This document shows, piece by piece, positions 1 through 13,190 of a stretch of DNA of 64,000 nt. The notes beneath the pieces were generated by a model. That model saw nothing but the letters and a program-made list of their open reading frames with translations. It did not search any database and was not told the DNA's origin. Every line of letters starts with the position of its first letter. Within the stretch, counting starts at the first letter, position 1. The translations under genes and the position numbers were made by a program. This stretch comes from Mixophyes australis (taxonomy: Eukaryota; Chordata; Amphibia; Anura; Limnodynastidae): contig JAVHZZ010000003.1 in the NCBI GenBank assembly GCA_036250195.1, positions 299,027,565 to 299,091,564 on the forward strand. The letters run 5' to 3'.

Positions 1-1218
1 ATTTCATTTATCAAATTTAAATGATTTTTTTTCTTGCAGAATAAGTTCCTTTTATAATTCTATTTATATAGTTATACATTGATCCTGCTGGTTCTGTAAC
101 TTATAGCGCTTATTTTTAAGGCATTTGGCCTCAAAGTAAGTCTGCTTGGGCTTCTGCAGGTGTTACTGTTACAAAATAGCAAAAAGGCTACTGCCTTAGA
201 TTTAATTCATGTTTTAGTGGCCAGGGAGATTTGGCAAGATAGCTTTCATAGTAAGTGTTAGTGCGTTGTGATAAAGTGCCTTTCCCGCTATTGCTGGAAT
301 ACATGCTCCCAACAGTCCCAATTTTCAGTGGCATAGTCCCAGTTCTGTCCCACTTGAGGACATGTTTGTCCCATGGATGAAAATGTTGGGGTGAAGGGAA
401 ATATCTAATATCTAGCGCTCTAGCTCTTTTACACCTCCATCATGATGTGCCCACGCCCCCTGTCCCGCTGTCGATAGGTATGGCAATATAGACCCTACTT
501 GCAGCAAACACTCCAAGCTGAGTTAGTTAAAGCTTAGCCACTTTCACTACTCAGTAAGGTGTAAATGACAGTGTAGAGTAACACTAAGGATCTTGACTCC
601 TTTGCCCACTAGTGTCAAAATACATGATCTTACTAGTCATTTACCTCTATTAAAATGCATGTAAATGGGTATTGTATTGTGGCAAGGTGTTGGTTCCAGT
701 AGCACCGTGCCCACTACCCTTTGCCTTTGCTGTTGGGAGTGGTTGTGGTTCTGTTTCTTTTTCAACACAATAAGCTTCATTGACGCATAGGGGTCAATGG
801 ATTGTCCTCCATTAATACCCCCACTCGACTGCAATTTTTTGTTAATGCCACATGTCACACAGTGTCTTAGGTAGAAGTCTTAGGTGGGCGAAGTGTGCAT
901 TATGTCGATAGCAATAATGACATTGTGGTGGGTTTAATTTAACAACGGAAGCCAGCACATAGCCGAGGTTTATGCAGATACAAGCAGAGCCTTGATTTCT
1001 GTGCAACCAATGAGAGAGGCAGTGTGCAGAGAAAACGTTAAGTTTTCCCTTGAGCAGTCTGATTGGCTGTTACGTTTACTTTTCTGAATAGTAGGAACAT
1101 TTTTCAGCTGGTGCATTTGCTGTTTAAAATAATTGTAATAACTTGTAACAGTCATAGATGTAACATTTTGTAGATGTAAATTGTATTTATAAAATTACTT
1201 CAAATTGATTTTTCACAG
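1..1218 (+). other. MTHFD1L: MTHFD1L intron, 3' part (upstream exon outside window)
   Basis: This stretch ends in a normal acceptor (TTTTCACAG) directly before the first recognisable exon. No exon, transposon or RNA gene could be recognised in it. The upstream donor lies outside the window. Confidence 0.7.
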
Positions 1219-1330
1219 GGAACACCGGTGTTTGTTCATGCTGGGCCTTTTGCTAACATTGCACATGGCAGCTCCTCCGTTTTGGCAGACAAAATAGCAT
1301 TGAAGCTAGTGGGAGAAAATGGCTTTGTGG
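1219..1330 (+). CDS. MTHFD1L: MTHFD1L exon a (formyl-THF synthetase domain)
   Basis: Internal exon of the mitochondrial C1-THF synthase, which ligates formate to tetrahydrofolate using ATP (10-formyl-THF synthetase reaction) in the mitochondrion. The reading frame starts with a complete codon (GGA) after TTTTCACAG and contains the family-typical stretch [13 protein letters not shown], then [16 protein letters not shown]. It ends after one base of the next codon before the donor GTAAGT. That base joins with TG from the next exon to give Val, matching the known continuous order GFVVTEAGFG. The piece corresponds to about residues 670-710 of a protein of roughly 978 residues (from memory). It is conserved between MTHFD1 and MTHFD1L, so the paralog call comes from the later exons. 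No stop or frameshift is present. Confidence 0.95.
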
Positions 1331-3339
1331 GTAAGTTAAATCTCACTGTACTTACTCACTCCTCTTTTTACAGTCATGCAGATTTCAAGGTAAAACCTAT
1401 TTCTTCTCTTAGCAATTTATTGGTTTTGACAGAAATGAGAAGATGTTTATTGGTGCATAGTTTTTTTGTTTTTGTTTAAAACCCATCTTCCCTGAAATGC
1501 TTATAATACATGTGTATGTAACAAACTTTTTTTTATTGGATAAATGAGCTTTGAGGATTTGGTTAGTGTTTATTTGTTTTCTAAAATGTTTGGTCATGCT
1601 ACAGTCTAACACCTTACTTGTGTTGTCTAAGTACAGCATCTTACTGTAGAAGTCTGAGGAACATTGACAACCTAGAGGAGTTTTTAAAATATAAAGCACA
1701 AAGTAGATAAAATATTGTTAATAGAAGGGTGGATATGACAAATGAACTCTTATCGGATTGTAAAATCTCAATTATTGGTTTAAATGGACAGGTCACAAAG
1801 TTACCTGATAATCCACTTTAAATCTTTCCTCATTTGCTTATAGATAAAAATGCAGTAATTTTTCGATAGAAACTATGTCTCAATCACCGTAAAACATTAA
1901 GCTGCAGTAGATATGTATTGTTTATATTCTGGATGCATCTAGCTATTTATACCTACTTTTAGGTTTTGGTTTTTTTGTTTTTTTTTCATGGGGGGGTGTA
2001 ACACTTTGTGATAGGCAAAAGGCTACTGATTTCTTTACAGTGAAGTGGGAGGAATCAATTTACTTTAAGATCACTGAAGTTTGCCATTGACCATCTTAGA
2101 GCTCCGTATGATTCCTAGATTTTACTGAGAAATTACAGAAGGTTAAAATGAGGTTACAACAAGGTAAAAAAAAAACCTATCTTTAAGATCTTTGAACTAA
2201 GGTGGGCTTATGATATTACTTTTTTGGAAGATGAAAAAGCCCTTTGTTTGAAAGGTCAAAATGTCAGATAAAGAAAACATCTGAGAAGCAAGTGAACATG
2301 TGTTGTAATTTTATCATGCCCCCCTCCCATCATATGAGAGTAGTGGCGAGGAGTCTTTCATTTCACGAAATCCCTGTACTGTATTGCCCGGTCCCCTGCT
2401 ACGCTCCATAATATAAACATCCTGTCTTCTGAACAACACCATCCCCATTGCTTTATTCATTTTCTGAATCGAGTTAAACAGTCAGATGACCTTTTCATGC
2501 TCCACTAAATAAACAATTGGTCAGTTATCATAACAGTGTTCCAGATCATCTCTTACTGTTTAGCATGTACGTTCCTGGGGATAAGACAACACTTTGCCCT
2601 TTTATGGGTGTGTACAATGTCTTTCATTAACGGAGGTCTGCTTGGACCTGGTGTAAGGTTTGACCTGGCCTCCATGGAGGCATGTAGAATTTGCATGTAC
2701 GCCGCACATTATCAAGCTGCTTTTCTCTGTGACCTAGGTTGCATGAGAAGTCTTAAATTATACTATTTTCTACAGTTCTGCTTTTAAAAAAAAATCTTAA
2801 ACATTATGAATCTGCCTGTGCCATCCCTTCCTTATTTATGCTTGTTGTATACGGGGAGAATTTAAAAGCAATCTACTTCTCCATTAAAGATATAGCACAG
2901 TGGTAACCGAAAACATTCCACACATACCACACATTTCTGTTTTCCTTCTGCGAGTAGCTTTGAACTGTAAGCTCCTTGTTTATAATGTTTCTTTCATACT
3001 TATGAATGTAAATTGCTGACACTGTGTGACAGCTTTTCTGCTCTGAAAGAAAGCTTTACTCGCTGTCTGTGGCCTGTTACTCCAGCAGGAGTTCTCCTGG
3101 CCTGTGATTTATTCATGTTTAACTGTTTGAGCCATGGCTTTTCAGCTCTTTGGGCCAGGTCCAGTGTTGATCATGAAACGTTGACATCAATGAAATACAG
3201 TATGCTCTTGAAGTTAGACAGAAGCAACACAGCAATATCACTAAACCGTCTGCATTTGTTATTATGTATTGTTCTCATCATCTTATAAAGGGCCAACATT
3301 TTATCTGAACTAGTGGATGTTTAGACTCCTCACAAATTA

Positions 3340-3412
3340 TGTCCTGGTCAGAATTGAACCACAGCGCAGTGATTTGGCAATGCTAGCCACTGTGCCGCCA
3401 TGCTGGAAACAA
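3340..3412 (-). repeat. tRNA-derived SINE head, decayed
   Basis: Read on the minus strand, this begins with GGCGGCACAGTGGCTAGCA, an A-box-like tRNA start, followed by GGTTCAATTCTGACC, a B-box-like segment. This is the head of the widespread vertebrate 'GGTGGCTCAGTGGTTAGCAC' tRNA-SINE. The body and tail are not recognisable, so it is a fragment. The same family appears more completely near 55738-56066. Confidence 0.55.
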
Positions 3413-3573
3413 TCCGCTTCATGTTGCACAGGTACAAGACTTGCTCTTCAAAAACAAACAAACCAAAGTCTGTAGGATTAAGATTTATTATGGTTGCTGT
3501 TAATACTTGTGTGTATAGTATCACAGTACAAAAGAGAGTCTAGCACTGCACATGAAATGTTTCCGATATACAT

Positions 3574-3854
3574 CATACTTGCCTACTTTTGCAGGCAGCT
3601 GTCCGGGAGGGGGTCCGTCGAGGGGGGCGTGGCCATGTGCGGTGCACGTTAGGCTCCGCCCCTGTCAAGCGCAGGAAATTTTAGCCAATTGCAGCAGGGG
3701 GTGGGGCCACAATGCCGCGTTTAGCCCCGCTCCCCGCCACCTTCTAAAACTGAGACAACTGGATCCGGGATTTTTGCGTGTTCTCTCGGGAGTCCGGGAG
3801 AACTCCTAAAAATTCGGGAGTCTCCCGGACATTCCGGGAGAGTTGGCAACTTTG
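3574..3854. mobile_element. MITE family A copy 1 (8-bp TSD ATATACAT)
   Basis: A 281-bp non-autonomous DNA element starting CATACTTGCC. It ends with the GC-rich segment GGGAGTCTCCCGGACATTCC, then GGGAGAGTTGGCAACTTTG (a decayed CAAGTATG end). It is flanked by a perfect 8-bp repeat ATATACAT at 3566-3573 and 3855-3862. No coding capacity. An 8-bp target duplication fits hAT-type transposition, but the terminal bases are not a classic hAT end. Three further copies lie at 20884, 51446 and 55382. Confidence 0.85.
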
Positions 3855-6502
3855 ATATACATTTTGGTAGGTAGGTGGAGTTCTAGACTTATGTCAGTAA
3901 CTCTCATGAATGCCTTTGACTGAGCTAAAACATGCACAGGTAAAAGGCTGATTTGGAGCGAACAACATGGTATTATTTTAATGAAGTTCTGCAGGGTTTA
4001 AGGTGAATTGACAAGCAATAGATGAAGTCAATGAATCTAGATATTAGTCCTTTTGAAATGATTACGTTACAATCCAAGTGGGCATGGACAGTCACTGAGG
4101 GTTGATCCCTGTGTCTGGCTATTGTTTGGGGATGTTGGCTAAGATTACATACTTTTTACATGCTGCAAAAACCTCAAGAATGTAAAAATAAAATAAAATA
4201 AACCCAAACAAACACATGAAACTTCACTAAGAGGAGTCTCTTTATAACACTGGCCTGTAAAATATGTCGTCTGAAAGGTGAGCAAATCAATACAAACACA
4301 ACACTTAGTGATTTCCACACAGCACTCAAATGATTGAATTATTAGATCGTTTAGAGAATCTATAAGCATTTGTCAGGACTTGGGTCTTAACAGATTTACT
4401 TGTCATTTTCTAACCTTGCAACCGTCATCCTTTTGCTCTTCTAAGATTTGTTATTGTGCTAAATATAGTGTGACGCTTATTTCCATCGTGGTTTAACTTT
4501 GGATACTGTACTGGCTGGAAGCTTTCTGTTTTATTTCCCTCATATCTATTTCAATTCAAAGTCTTGTTGGTATGAAGTTCAAGATGATGTCTGTAGAACA
4601 CACAGAAATGGTCACACTACTAAATGGTCTTCAAAATCTAGTTTTTACTCTCTATTGTTGTTCCGGTCCTAATAATGGATGATTTTGACCCCTGATCACT
4701 TATTGTCCACTTAAGTTACCTTAGGCCTCCACCTTTCAAATTCCATTTGCATCTGTTTGATGGAAGTATACCTGATTTTATGCAACAAGCATGGATTTTA
4801 TATGTGAAAAAGGAGTTTTCGGTGCGGGAATGCCTACAGCTATCCACCCACCTTCAAAAATTAATATTATTTTTTTTTTAATGCGAGACATTGTTATATA
4901 AATGAGATTCATACAGAGGAGTAGGTACCCGTTTAGGGCAGAGCTACAGAGCATTTACGCCCTTGTAAAACGTCTTTTAACAAGGGCATCAGACAAAGGA
5001 CACATTTTGTAACTTGTGCTCTTTATTTGGGCAAAAGTGCATATCTAGGTTCCTTTCAACCAATGTATTTAAAGTATTCAAACATACAAAAGCAACAAAC
5101 CAATAAGAACAGTAGTTTTACTCTGACTATTAATTTAAGACAAAATGAGGCTTAAACAAGCAGTAGGAGAAAATGGAAATATTGTATGAATAAACGATGT
5201 AGTACTAAAGTGTATGAAAGATGCATTTTATACTGACAATTTCCAGCCACACCAGCAAAAGATATTCTATGAGGGCAATTCCAGCCACATTTTAGTGGTT
5301 CTTAAAGAACTTTTTAATATCTTGCAATAAGCTACATTTTGTGCACGGTTTCCTCATTTCCCTTTGTATTACTCAGTTATCATTGATCATTCCTATTTGA
5401 TTGTATTTTACTGTACATTTGTATGTTGCTTTTTAATACGTGTCTGGTTAAGTGCCAAAACCTTTTTCCTTTACGTCTGAACCCGCTTCTCTAAATATCA
5501 TAGAAGGAAATATCCCACATATGGAGATTTCCTACACTTTAAAATTTTTCTTTCCTGTTTGTACTCTTTTGTAGCTCACTATCGCAAGAATGCAGTGCTA
5601 GGTTTATCAAAAAGAAATCCAATGATTGGCTCTCCAGTCCCTCTGTAAAGCTCCCCTTAATGTCAATTCTTTTTTCCCAAGCCTTTACTAAAGGGCAGAT
5701 GTTGACTGAAGAGTAGGAACCTCAAGACAGACACCCACTGAGTTGTCTTGTTATTCTCTGGGTGTTATGTTTTCAGACTATGAAGATTCAACTTTTCTGA
5801 GTCTATCCATATACTGCCTGTACCAAAAACCCTGCCTTGAAATAGGGTGGTGCTGCACAGTTTAATACAATGATATGTAAAGAGCATCCTCCTTCGTGCT
5901 TATCACATCTAATGGGTCCAGAATTGTTTTGCCACAAAGGCATTTGATCTGGTACCTACTGTACATTATTTTTTTTTATTTTATTTTTTTAACACTAGTG
6001 ATAATGTTTGACAATCTCAGTTGACTTTTTTTTATAGTCTTTGAAGCTTACTGTAGCCTTATACAATGTGTTTACCTGTGGTAATAGTTTGTGGACCTCA
6101 GGGTGTCGATAATTGAAAGCCAGAAGATTCCATATTGTATATTTTTATACTTATTGTCTACTGTTTTCTTGGTCACTTTTGAAATTTGGAGCCCTGCATT
6201 GTGAGCCAGGTTTCTGCTCGTAGTGAAGAAGCATTACGATTTCTACGCCATTTCATGATCTATAGAGTGCCTATTTGCATACAGTTGTTTGTTTTTGTTT
6301 TGTTTTTATGGCAATATATTTTGTGTACCATTTTTGTATTTCAGAATTTTTACACTGTGAAAGAAATAATTTACTGCAAATGATTTGTGAAATTGCATCT
6401 GTTAATATAGTGACTTAATATATTGATCCAATTATTATTTAAAGTAAACACTTTGTGAGAATGTGTGGAAAAAAAGTCTTGTTATGGGTATTTTTAGCCA
6501 AT

Positions 6503-6662
6503 GCCAGCCCTAGTATTTCTATTTCAGTAATGACAATTAGCAATGGAGCTCTCCTCTTTGTGTGTTACCTATACAACACTGTACATTATAGGACTGCAGA
6601 TTTAGAAGACCAAGCCTGCCCTATTCTATTTCAGCAATGACAATTAGCAATGGAACTCTCCT
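6503..6662 (+). repeat. Imperfect tandem duplication, ~107-bp spacing
   Basis: A segment containing ATTTCAGYAATGACAATTAG occurs at about 6503-6555 and again at about 6615-6662 with few differences. The second copy abuts sequence that continues into the hAT end to its right, so the duplication may sit in the decayed interior of that element. Confidence 0.6.
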
Positions 6663-6689
6663 GAATGTCACTGTAGACTTTGTTGAACA

Positions 6690-6965
6690 CTGCTACCCCC
6701 TCCTCTCTCTATTATACCTATGTTGCTGCCCAACTGCTCTACAGACTGTGCTACCCTTTCTGTGTCCCTCTGTGAAATGGTGCTAGATCGCCGTGGAGGG
6801 CAGTACTTATAAAATCCAAAATTCGTGAGATCCGGCGACGTAACGATGACATTTTGCCTCGTTTTCAATTCCGAAAAAGCACTAAAGTACCAAGCCGGCT
6901 CGGTACTCGGATCTGTTAAGTTCTGGTATGTTCGGTTCTCGGGGAACCGAGCCTGAGCATCTCTA
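6690..6965 (-). mobile_element. hAT-type element, 5' end fragment
   Basis: Read on the minus strand from 6965, this begins TAGAGATGCTCAGGCTCGG and continues through GGTTCCCCGAGAACCGAA. It is alignable by eye with the start of the hAT element at 17674, including the later shared segment around ACAGAGGGA. The other end and its target duplication could not be found, so the copy is truncated or too decayed to follow. The left limit is approximate. Confidence 0.65.
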
Positions 6966-8597
6966 GTGCTGATAAATTGGGTGTGAGATGGTGAAAAGTA
7001 GACAATCAGTGGCTACTGGTAGTAATCGTGTCAGGATTCCTAGCATGAACTCCAGAGAGATTGATAATGTAAGTGTAAATAGTAAAATGTCTTTATTAGG
7101 TATAGATTCACAGGCAGAGAATGGTGCAGTAAATGATGATGACAACAGAGTTAAAGGCAGCAGATACAACAGCATGACTGGCAATATAGCTGAATAACTC
7201 AGGAAGTCACTGGTAAACATTTTGTAGAGGCAGTACTGAGTAGCCGGATAGCAGACCTAGCTCAGAGGCTGGAGAATCAGAGAAGACTGAAGACACAGGA
7301 TGTACCAGGGTGCCAGGATACCTGGTAGACTCAGCAGGCACTAGATGATCACATATGGCAGGATACCTGGTTTATTAAAGGATGCACAAGTAACTGGATG
7401 AACCATAGTAGACAGAACTCTAGGTCTTGCCATGAGGCAAGATGCACTTTATCGATCTGTGGGTGTCAGGATAGAGGAGGGTCAAACTAGCCAAAGGGTC
7501 AAAAGCCAGGAGAGAAACGAAGATACCAGGGAATGAGCTGGAGTATATTCAAGAACACAGCCTGGGTCTGGGTCAGAAGATAAACAGCGTAGCCTCGGAT
7601 CAAACGGGTCAATACCAGGAAGTTGGACTGGAACAGGATACTCTGGAGAATCGGCAACAGCAGGCAAGACAACAATGAACTGCCACAGATTACTGGGAGA
7701 GGCAGTTTCACTAGTACACTGTGAAGGAGAATTTTGTTGCTCGAAATGTAAAATATACTTTTTACTCCAGGACGAACCCTCTCATTTTCCAATACCGCTC
7801 ACCCACCACTTTAAAGAAGAGACCTTTCTTAAGTTATGAATTTCCTCAGTTCCTTAAATATTCGCTACAGGTGGGGAATTTCCTTCATATTATCTTCACC
7901 CATGCTAACAGAACATTTTCAGTAAACTCCCAACCAAGGCTTGGAACTGTTGTAGATATTGAAGCTCACTTACCCCATGGCCTCTACCTCTACATTAGCT
8001 GCCTGCAGGAAACAGCCCCCAACTACAGAGTGGTCCTAGACTTGTTTGTTCTCTTTTGCACTTATTGACTTTTAGGCTGTAGAGTCCTATCGTTATTTTG
8101 TTTGCTCCCTAACGTTTACTCATTTTGCACGAATTGACTTACTGGATTTTATTCGGACTTCATTTTGTTTCCGTCTCTATATGTAAAAAACTAACGCTGC
8201 TCCTCACCTTTATAAATACACAAATTTTGTAAAATGTTTGCAAATGACTCTCTTGTGTACTTGACTATTCCTACGGACTAAATTTTTCTCATTTCTTGGA
8301 CTTTTTTTATTTTTTTTTATCTAGGTTTTTGTGTGGCAGTTACTATTTAGAACAACCTTCGCGCTTCCAAATTGACTTTAATTTCTATACATTTGTTTTA
8401 TTTGCACTTAGTATATATCTATTAATTTACCACTAATTAATTTAAGCAACAAAGTGTAACTGCGTTGCCACCTAAAAGGCAAATATCTGCTGTGGAAGTA
8501 ATTGCATAGCAGGAAAAAGACAAAGCATGGAGCGGGATAAAGCCCGACTACAAACTATGACTGATGACCAAAGACAACGTGATCATCATTGCCATGC

Positions 8598-9239
8598 TGT
8601 CAGGCTGGAAGTGCCGCTGAACACTGAAGACACCAACTGGTATTCGCACCACTAAACTAGGAAGTACGGAATCGAATATACCCCTGGTGTTCACCAGGTA
8701 CCCCCGCACGGAGGTGTGGGCTTCGCTGCAAGAAGTATGCCGGTTGCTGTCCAGCTAGACAGCTACCAGTGTGGTAAAGAATGGTCAGAACGGTTTGGAT
8801 CAAACCAACGGAGACAGGCAGTACAACGGAGAAATCCAAAGGGAAGTCAAACAGGCCGAGGTCAAGGGTCATGAGAAATCCAGAGAATAATCGGCAAGCC
8901 GGGGTCAGTACCAAGGTAGAAAACCGGAACCAGGAGAGGAGCCATTTAAGGCCGGGTCAGATCCAAATGTGCACAGGAACAAAGAGCACTGGAAAACAGG
9001 GGGACCTGACATTTTAATAGAGGGTGCAGCAGGCTAATAGGAGGAGAAGATGGGTGGGCAGAAGCTCTGAACAGGAAATGTCCCGTTGCCTAGCAATGGG
9101 AAGAGGCGGTGCAAATGCGCCTGACACAGGACGGACGGGGACGCTGCGTGCCTGTTGCCTAGCAACAGGACACCCCCTGCTGGATGCGTCATGTGACCGT
9201 CCCCACTTCGTGGAGGAACAGCGGGGACGGCGCCTGACA
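8598..9239 (+). mobile_element. Solo LTR (5-bp TSD CATGC), LTR family 1
   Basis: A 642-bp element starting TGTCAGGC and ending CCTGACA, with the TG...CA ends of an LTR. It is flanked by a perfect 5-bp duplication CATGC at 8593-8597 and 9240-9244. No internal retroelement coding region is attached, so it is a solo LTR left by LTR-LTR recombination. It shares several segments with the LTR at 58505-59130: GGTGTTCACCAGG, the GACTTCGCTGCA/GGCTTCGCTGCA region, CCGTTGCCTAGCAA and GCGGGGACGGCG. It carries two palindromes built on GTTGCCTAGCAA. The superfamily (Gypsy or ERV-like) cannot be decided from the LTR alone. Confidence 0.88.
9082..9169. promoter_or_regulatory. Two RFX X-box-like palindromes in solo LTR
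   Basis: CCCGTTGCCTAGCAATGGG lies at 9082-9100 and CCTGTTGCCTAGCAACAGG at 9151-9169. The core GTTGCC-TAGCAAC resembles the inverted-repeat X-box bound by RFX factors, whose known form is GTTGCC-n-GGCAAC/AGCAAC. Binding is inferred from the motif only. Confidence 0.4.
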
Positions 9240-10204
9240 CATGCAAATTTGACTCCTCAGCAAATTGCTCGTCACAAACAAAAAAATCGAGGAGCGAACA
9301 CGACAGATGTAATATCACATCTACGCCTACAAATTCAGCGAACAAGATGCCACGCCATTCGTGATGTCAGTAACTTTGATGAAACAAATATTAATGCAGA
9401 TAACTGTGGTCCCATGGACAGTTTTTAGGATTTTTGCCATGCTAAGCATTTTACTGCTGAGCATCCATCTGACAAACTATTCATTAAATGCTGCCAAAAG
9501 GATAAAATCAAATTGGGTGTAGTAAGCTCTGTCCCTGTTATCGAGCACTTAATGGAAGAACAGCATGAACATTCAAAAAAACACTTATTTTTTTCCTGTC
9601 GTTTTGATTGGCTTTTAACTAGTAGTATAATGTTTGGATTTCCATTTGACTATGGCTATTCGGCCTCTTGTTTTTTTATATGCTGTAACTATGCACAAAT
9701 TGTATTTATTTTATCTAGCTTGCCCTTTACTCTTGAAATCCTGATCTTCTATTCTTTGTGTTTGAGTCTCATATTTTGTGGGGGTCGCTGCCTTGCAGGA
9801 TACTTGGGAGACAGGTTTGTATATTTCTATATAATTATCTGAAAATTATTACCCTTGTGTTGCCTTTTAAGGATTCAAGTGGCATGTTCATGTCTTTTGC
9901 AAGGGGCACTTGGTTCATCGATGTACCAAACCTTCTGTCTCCACGCGTAGAATTTACTATTTATTGTTCAATTGTCAATGTGGTTGGTGTTGTGCCCATT
10001 CTCTTACACTCCAATAAGTACTTTCTTATGCACCCTTTTGCTCCCACTGTTGTTCCAATACACTATTCACTCTCATTACTTAGATTTACAGACAACTCTC
10101 TGGTACCAATGTTATGTCATTTACACTTTAACTGGATTTGTTTCCCTACAGCGAGACTTGTCTACCTTTCTCATCTAAAGTTTTTCCTTACAAAGTAATT
10201 GCCC

Positions 10205-13190
10205 ATTTTGTGTATTCTCCATTACCCTTAAAATTCTACCTTTTAATGCTAAAGGCCTCAACTCTCCCACTAAACGTGCAGTAGCCTTTCAACATTTTAA
10301 AGGACAATCTGCAGATATAATTCTCCTTCATAGGATGAATTTAAAAATCCCTCATCCACAATTGAACTGTAAACCTTACCCCCAAGCTTACTATACTCTT
10401 CTGACCGTAAACAGAAAGGCACAGCCACACTTATTCACAATAGACTTCCCTTCAGAGTTGACACCTTACTAGTGGAACCACCAAGGGAGATATTTAATCA
10501 TAGTGGGATCTGTAAGACCCATAAAACTAACATTATCAAGGGAGTTGAATTTAATACAACAGTAATCCCAGGGTCGATTGCTAAAATCGCACAACCTTTG
10601 ACGCTTGCCACATTACACATGTTCCTAGCAAGCAATTTACCCTTTTCTCTGCCCCATATAATCTCCATACTCCTATAGACTTAATCCTCATTGTTCGTTT
10701 AACAACACAGAACCTAGTTCAATCAGACATATCTCCGGGTTACATGGACTGATCACGCTTCAGTTCTGATTGAAGCCAGACTATATAGCTTCCAACGTTC
10801 ACCTCCAAAGTTGAGATTATATGGCACCATCTTTCTTAAACAAGAACACGTTACTGCTATTTCTGATTCCATTCAGGAATTTGACTCTCTCAACACTTCG
10901 CCGGTAAACACCACCATCAATCCTCTGGAAGGCTTGTAAGACTACTGTACTTGATGTATTAATTAGCCTATCCTCTGTCAGGATGAAAAGTCGAAAAAAA
11001 AGTGCATTGTGGGTTTAGAAACCTAAATTCCATCCCTTTCCATGTTACGGCAAAGCTTCTCAAAACGCAAAGTACATCTTACACTTGTTGCGCTTATGCT
11101 TTGGTTCAATTGATCCTTTTCTAAAAACAAAGTATAGACATTTTATGAAAAGGGAGAATTTTGGTCAAAAAATTAATGGATAAGTGGACCCGTAATCATA
11201 TTACCTCACTTAAAAAAGATAAAGACAAACTCATGTACGACACCAAAATATACAACCAAGTATAAAATTATTTGAAGATAATATTAAACCTGAAATTGCC
11301 AACCCTACTATCCAGGACACAAAAGTTACGTCTTCCCAAACTTTCCTCTGTACAATCTGACTTTCTGAATAAAGAAATCTCAGTAGAAGAAATTAAACAG
11401 ACCATAAAAGAACTTAAAAATCTTTCTGCGCCAGGTCCTGATGGATACACTGCCATTTGTTATAATAAATGCACTGGGTCCCTCATGCATATACCTTTTG
11501 GGGCTTTTCATCTCTATCCTTCACAATTTGATTCAGTCACCACAAGCATGAATATCCTAGTAATACCTAAACTTGATGAGATTCTATCTGTTATACTAAT
11601 TAGACTTATTTCCTTATTAAACATAGATATTAAACTGTTTGCCAAAATTCTGCCAATAGATTGAATCGTGTAATTACTTCACTTGTCCATCCAGACCAGG
11701 TGGGATTTATCCCTTTCCATCAGGCCCCGGATAATACCCGATATGTCATAGACTTAATCCATGTATCTAATGGCCCTGGACACAGACAAAGTGTTTGAAA
11801 GGGTTGCTTGGCCCTATGTGTCAGACCCAAGCAGCAATGAGCATTAGGACCTTGCTAGGTAGGACAAACTCATGATATCTTGGACAGGCAGAATTGCATC
11901 GTTTAAGATGAATAGCTTACCCCACCTTTAATATCTCTGTCAGACACTCCCCCTTAAAGTACCTGCATATATTTTTAAAATGCTCCAGCAAATGGCCACC
12001 AAATGTATTTGGTTGGCAAGGAAACCTAGAATTTGAAGGAGCATACTTCATAAACCTATACAGGAGGGTGGCCTAAGTGTCCCAAACTTTCTTAAATATT
12101 ACAGAGCCACACATCCTATTACATTCACTCCCCACCATGAGTATGGGTTGATATACAAGCTGGTATTACCAACTTACACTCGCCCTCGACCCTACTGTGT
12201 CTTAAACCACAACATAGACCAGCCCAATCTAATTTACCTGTTCCTTCCACTGAGGTTTTCATCAGTAATTTGAAATCTCACTATCAATTCATGACCCCTA
12301 ACTCGTGGCGTATGACTCCCTTGTGGAACAACCCACAATTTTCTCTGGCACTTATTCTAATTCTGTTCACTGAATGGACACGACATGACCTTAAATTTCC
12401 CTACAATTTAGATCACACTCAACTTTTCTTGACATTTTACTGATCTTCGAACACGATTTTGTATCCCTTCCTCCTGGTTTCTACAAATATCTATAACTGT
12501 CACATTTATAACGCTCTTCATCACGCACCCTCCTGATATCCATCAATCCTCCTCATTGGTGTCTTTCTACACACAAAAGTCCTCTTCCATAGGCCTTATC
12601 TCCATTGTCTATCGCTTAATACTGAAACATAATCAACCCCCTAAAAACACACATGAGCTTATATGGGGGAGACACTCACACTTGAGGACTGGGATATTAT
12701 GAGGCTTTATTGCTTCAAAACCTCAATCTGCGTTAAGATTAGCGAGAATGCTTGTAAGATACTACCAACGGTACCTTGTTCCCCAAGGCTCCACATTACT
12801 TTCCCAAATTCTTCCCCTCTTTGTTGGCATCTGTGGTGGTGTGGGTACTCTGTCACATATTTGTTGGCACTGCCCGAAACTAGCTCCCCTCTGGAAGCAA
12901 ATGCACCACTTACTAGCTAGTATCACTGATATTGCCATCCCAGACTCTTTATCGTATTCTTTACTACACTGCCGTATTCCATGTATCTCTAAGCACGCTT
13001 AGAAACTGATAACCCATATTCTTAATGTCACAAAATGCCAGATCACCCTATACTGGACAAATCCAGAACCACCCTCTACTCTTTCGATTATTAAGAGTGA
13101 CCACAACAGTGCATGTAAAGAACACCGAGGCTGAAAAACAACTTGGGCACTCACAGAATCCTGAGGAGAGTATAAGTATATCCATGAGTG
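10205..13190 (+). pseudogene. Decayed Tx1/L1-like LINE ORF2
   Basis: A heavily mutated ORF2 in + orientation. From about 10235, endonuclease-like NAKGLNSPTKRAVAFQHFKG is followed by a degraded ADIILLH. From about 11390, KQTIKELKNLSAPGPDGYT matches the start of the L1-type reverse transcriptase. From about 11680, HPDQVGFIP and DNTRYVIDLIH follow. From about 11910, MNSLPHL, CIWLARKPRI and GGLSVPNFLKYYRA correspond to the post-RT region. Near 12850, GTLSHICWHCPKLAPLW is the conserved C-terminal Cys/His-type block. Many stops and frameshifts and several missing blocks, including the YADD region, show an old copy. Domain order is that of L1/Tx1 clades; exact clade uncertain. Confidence 0.75.

Larger units (their letters stand above)
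8440..9600 (+). pseudogene. Helitron coding relic, split by a solo LTR
   Basis: Fragments of the N-terminal region of a Helitron (rolling-circle) replicase-helicase. Left of the LTR, about 8470-8597, a frame reads LPPKRQISAVEVIA, then after a stop and frame change MERDKARLQTM. Right of the LTR, from about 9245, a frame reads RHKQKNRGANTTDV and SNFDETNINADNCGP. An in-frame TAG at 9426-9428 follows, then FCHAKHFTAEH and KCCQKDKIKLG. The spaced Cys/His residues (C..C, then CC) match the zinc-binding segment typical of Helitron proteins. Stops, frameshifts and the LTR insertion make it non-functional. The Rep and helicase parts were not found; 9600-10200 is unrecognised. Confidence 0.7.

Noticed and set aside
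7721..8068. 115-codon + strand open frame
   Set aside because: Some protein-like stretches, but no family recognised and no conserved motif; probably decayed repeat.
9758..10198. 146-codon + strand open frame
   Set aside because: Leu/Phe-rich, between transposon relics, no recognised protein family; could be LINE 5' sequence but not supportable.
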